From Rickettsiaceae bacterium 4572_127 (GTDB lineage: Bacteria > Pseudomonadota > Alphaproteobacteria > Rs-D84 > NBLK01), in the NCBI GenBank assembly GCA_002084505.1, contig NBLK01000036.1, positions 1 through 6,211 of the forward strand: a stretch of DNA of 6,211 bases. Direction: 5' to 3'. The notes below the pieces were generated by a model that saw nothing but the letters and a program-made list of their open reading frames with translations, searched no databases and was not told where the DNA came from. The position numbers and the translations under genes were made by a program. Position 1 is the stretch's first letter. Each line of letters begins with the position of its first letter. Positions 6,153 through 6,211 of this stretch are shown here, in pieces.

Positions 6153-6211
6153 GAATTTCATTAAATTTTTTAGGATTTTCTCCATTTATTCCCATGTGTG
6201 GACGTTCATTA
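6139..6211 (-). CDS. Integrase-type (DDE) transposase, C-terminal fragment (runs off the right edge)
   Basis: Twenty-three codons are visible before TAG (6141-6139), reading NERPHMGINGENPKKFN then EILSSN. N-x-R-P-H-x-x-(L/I)-x-x-x-x-P is the conserved C-terminal end of the rve integrase core in IS481 and IS3 family transposases, where it follows the catalytic glutamate region. The catalytic triad lies outside the window. It is on the same strand as the transposase start at the left edge, but the two do not overlap in protein positions, so whether they are copies of one IS cannot be judged. The gene ends 11 bases from the caccccttgtgggaggtg repeat module. Confidence 0.65.
   Translation of the reverse strand, partial: NERPHMGINGENPKKFNEILSSN

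Overview
The window is AT-rich (about one third G+C by eye) with a few short GC-rich palindromes set into it. The gene set (chromosomal ParA/ParB, MreB, Der, a CpoB-like coiled-coil lipoprotein), abundant dispersed hairpin repeats, IS remnants and broken genes suggest the chromosome of an AT-rich alphaproteobacterium, possibly a host-associated lineage such as Rickettsiales or Holosporales. That placement is inference from protein style and repeat load; no rRNA or other decisive marker is present.

Left edge (1 to about 100): the first 15 codons of an IS481-like transposase on the minus strand, with its ribosome binding site and promoter. From about 100 to 430 lies AT-rich DNA in which I see no convincing gene. 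A good sigma70-type promoter at 431-459 then drives a plus-strand cluster: parA, parB (stop and start overlap), a six-helix membrane protein with a DUF805-like half (ATGA overlap with parB), mreB after a 12-base gap, and a short lipoprotein resembling the coiled-coil N-terminus of CpoB/YbgF. The first four genes look like one operon joining chromosome partitioning to cell-shape control. The expected partners rsmG/gidB (before parA) and mreC (after mreB) are not adjacent.

Right part (4272 to 6211): two minus-strand genes, der followed by a Bro-N domain gene that overlaps its stop codon. Both are damaged where GC-rich repeat DNA begins. Der loses its N-terminus, including the first P-loop, at base 5873/5874. 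The Bro-N protein loses its C-terminal part at about 4410 and ends in a repeat-encoded tail. Three copies of a hairpin repeat with a GAAA-capped stem (4287, 5973 inverted, 6023) and an unrelated palindrome (5877-5897) fill the junctions. At the right edge are the last 23 codons of an integrase-type transposase, again on the minus strand. The segment is thus bracketed by same-strand transposase pieces and seems shaped by repeat and IS activity.
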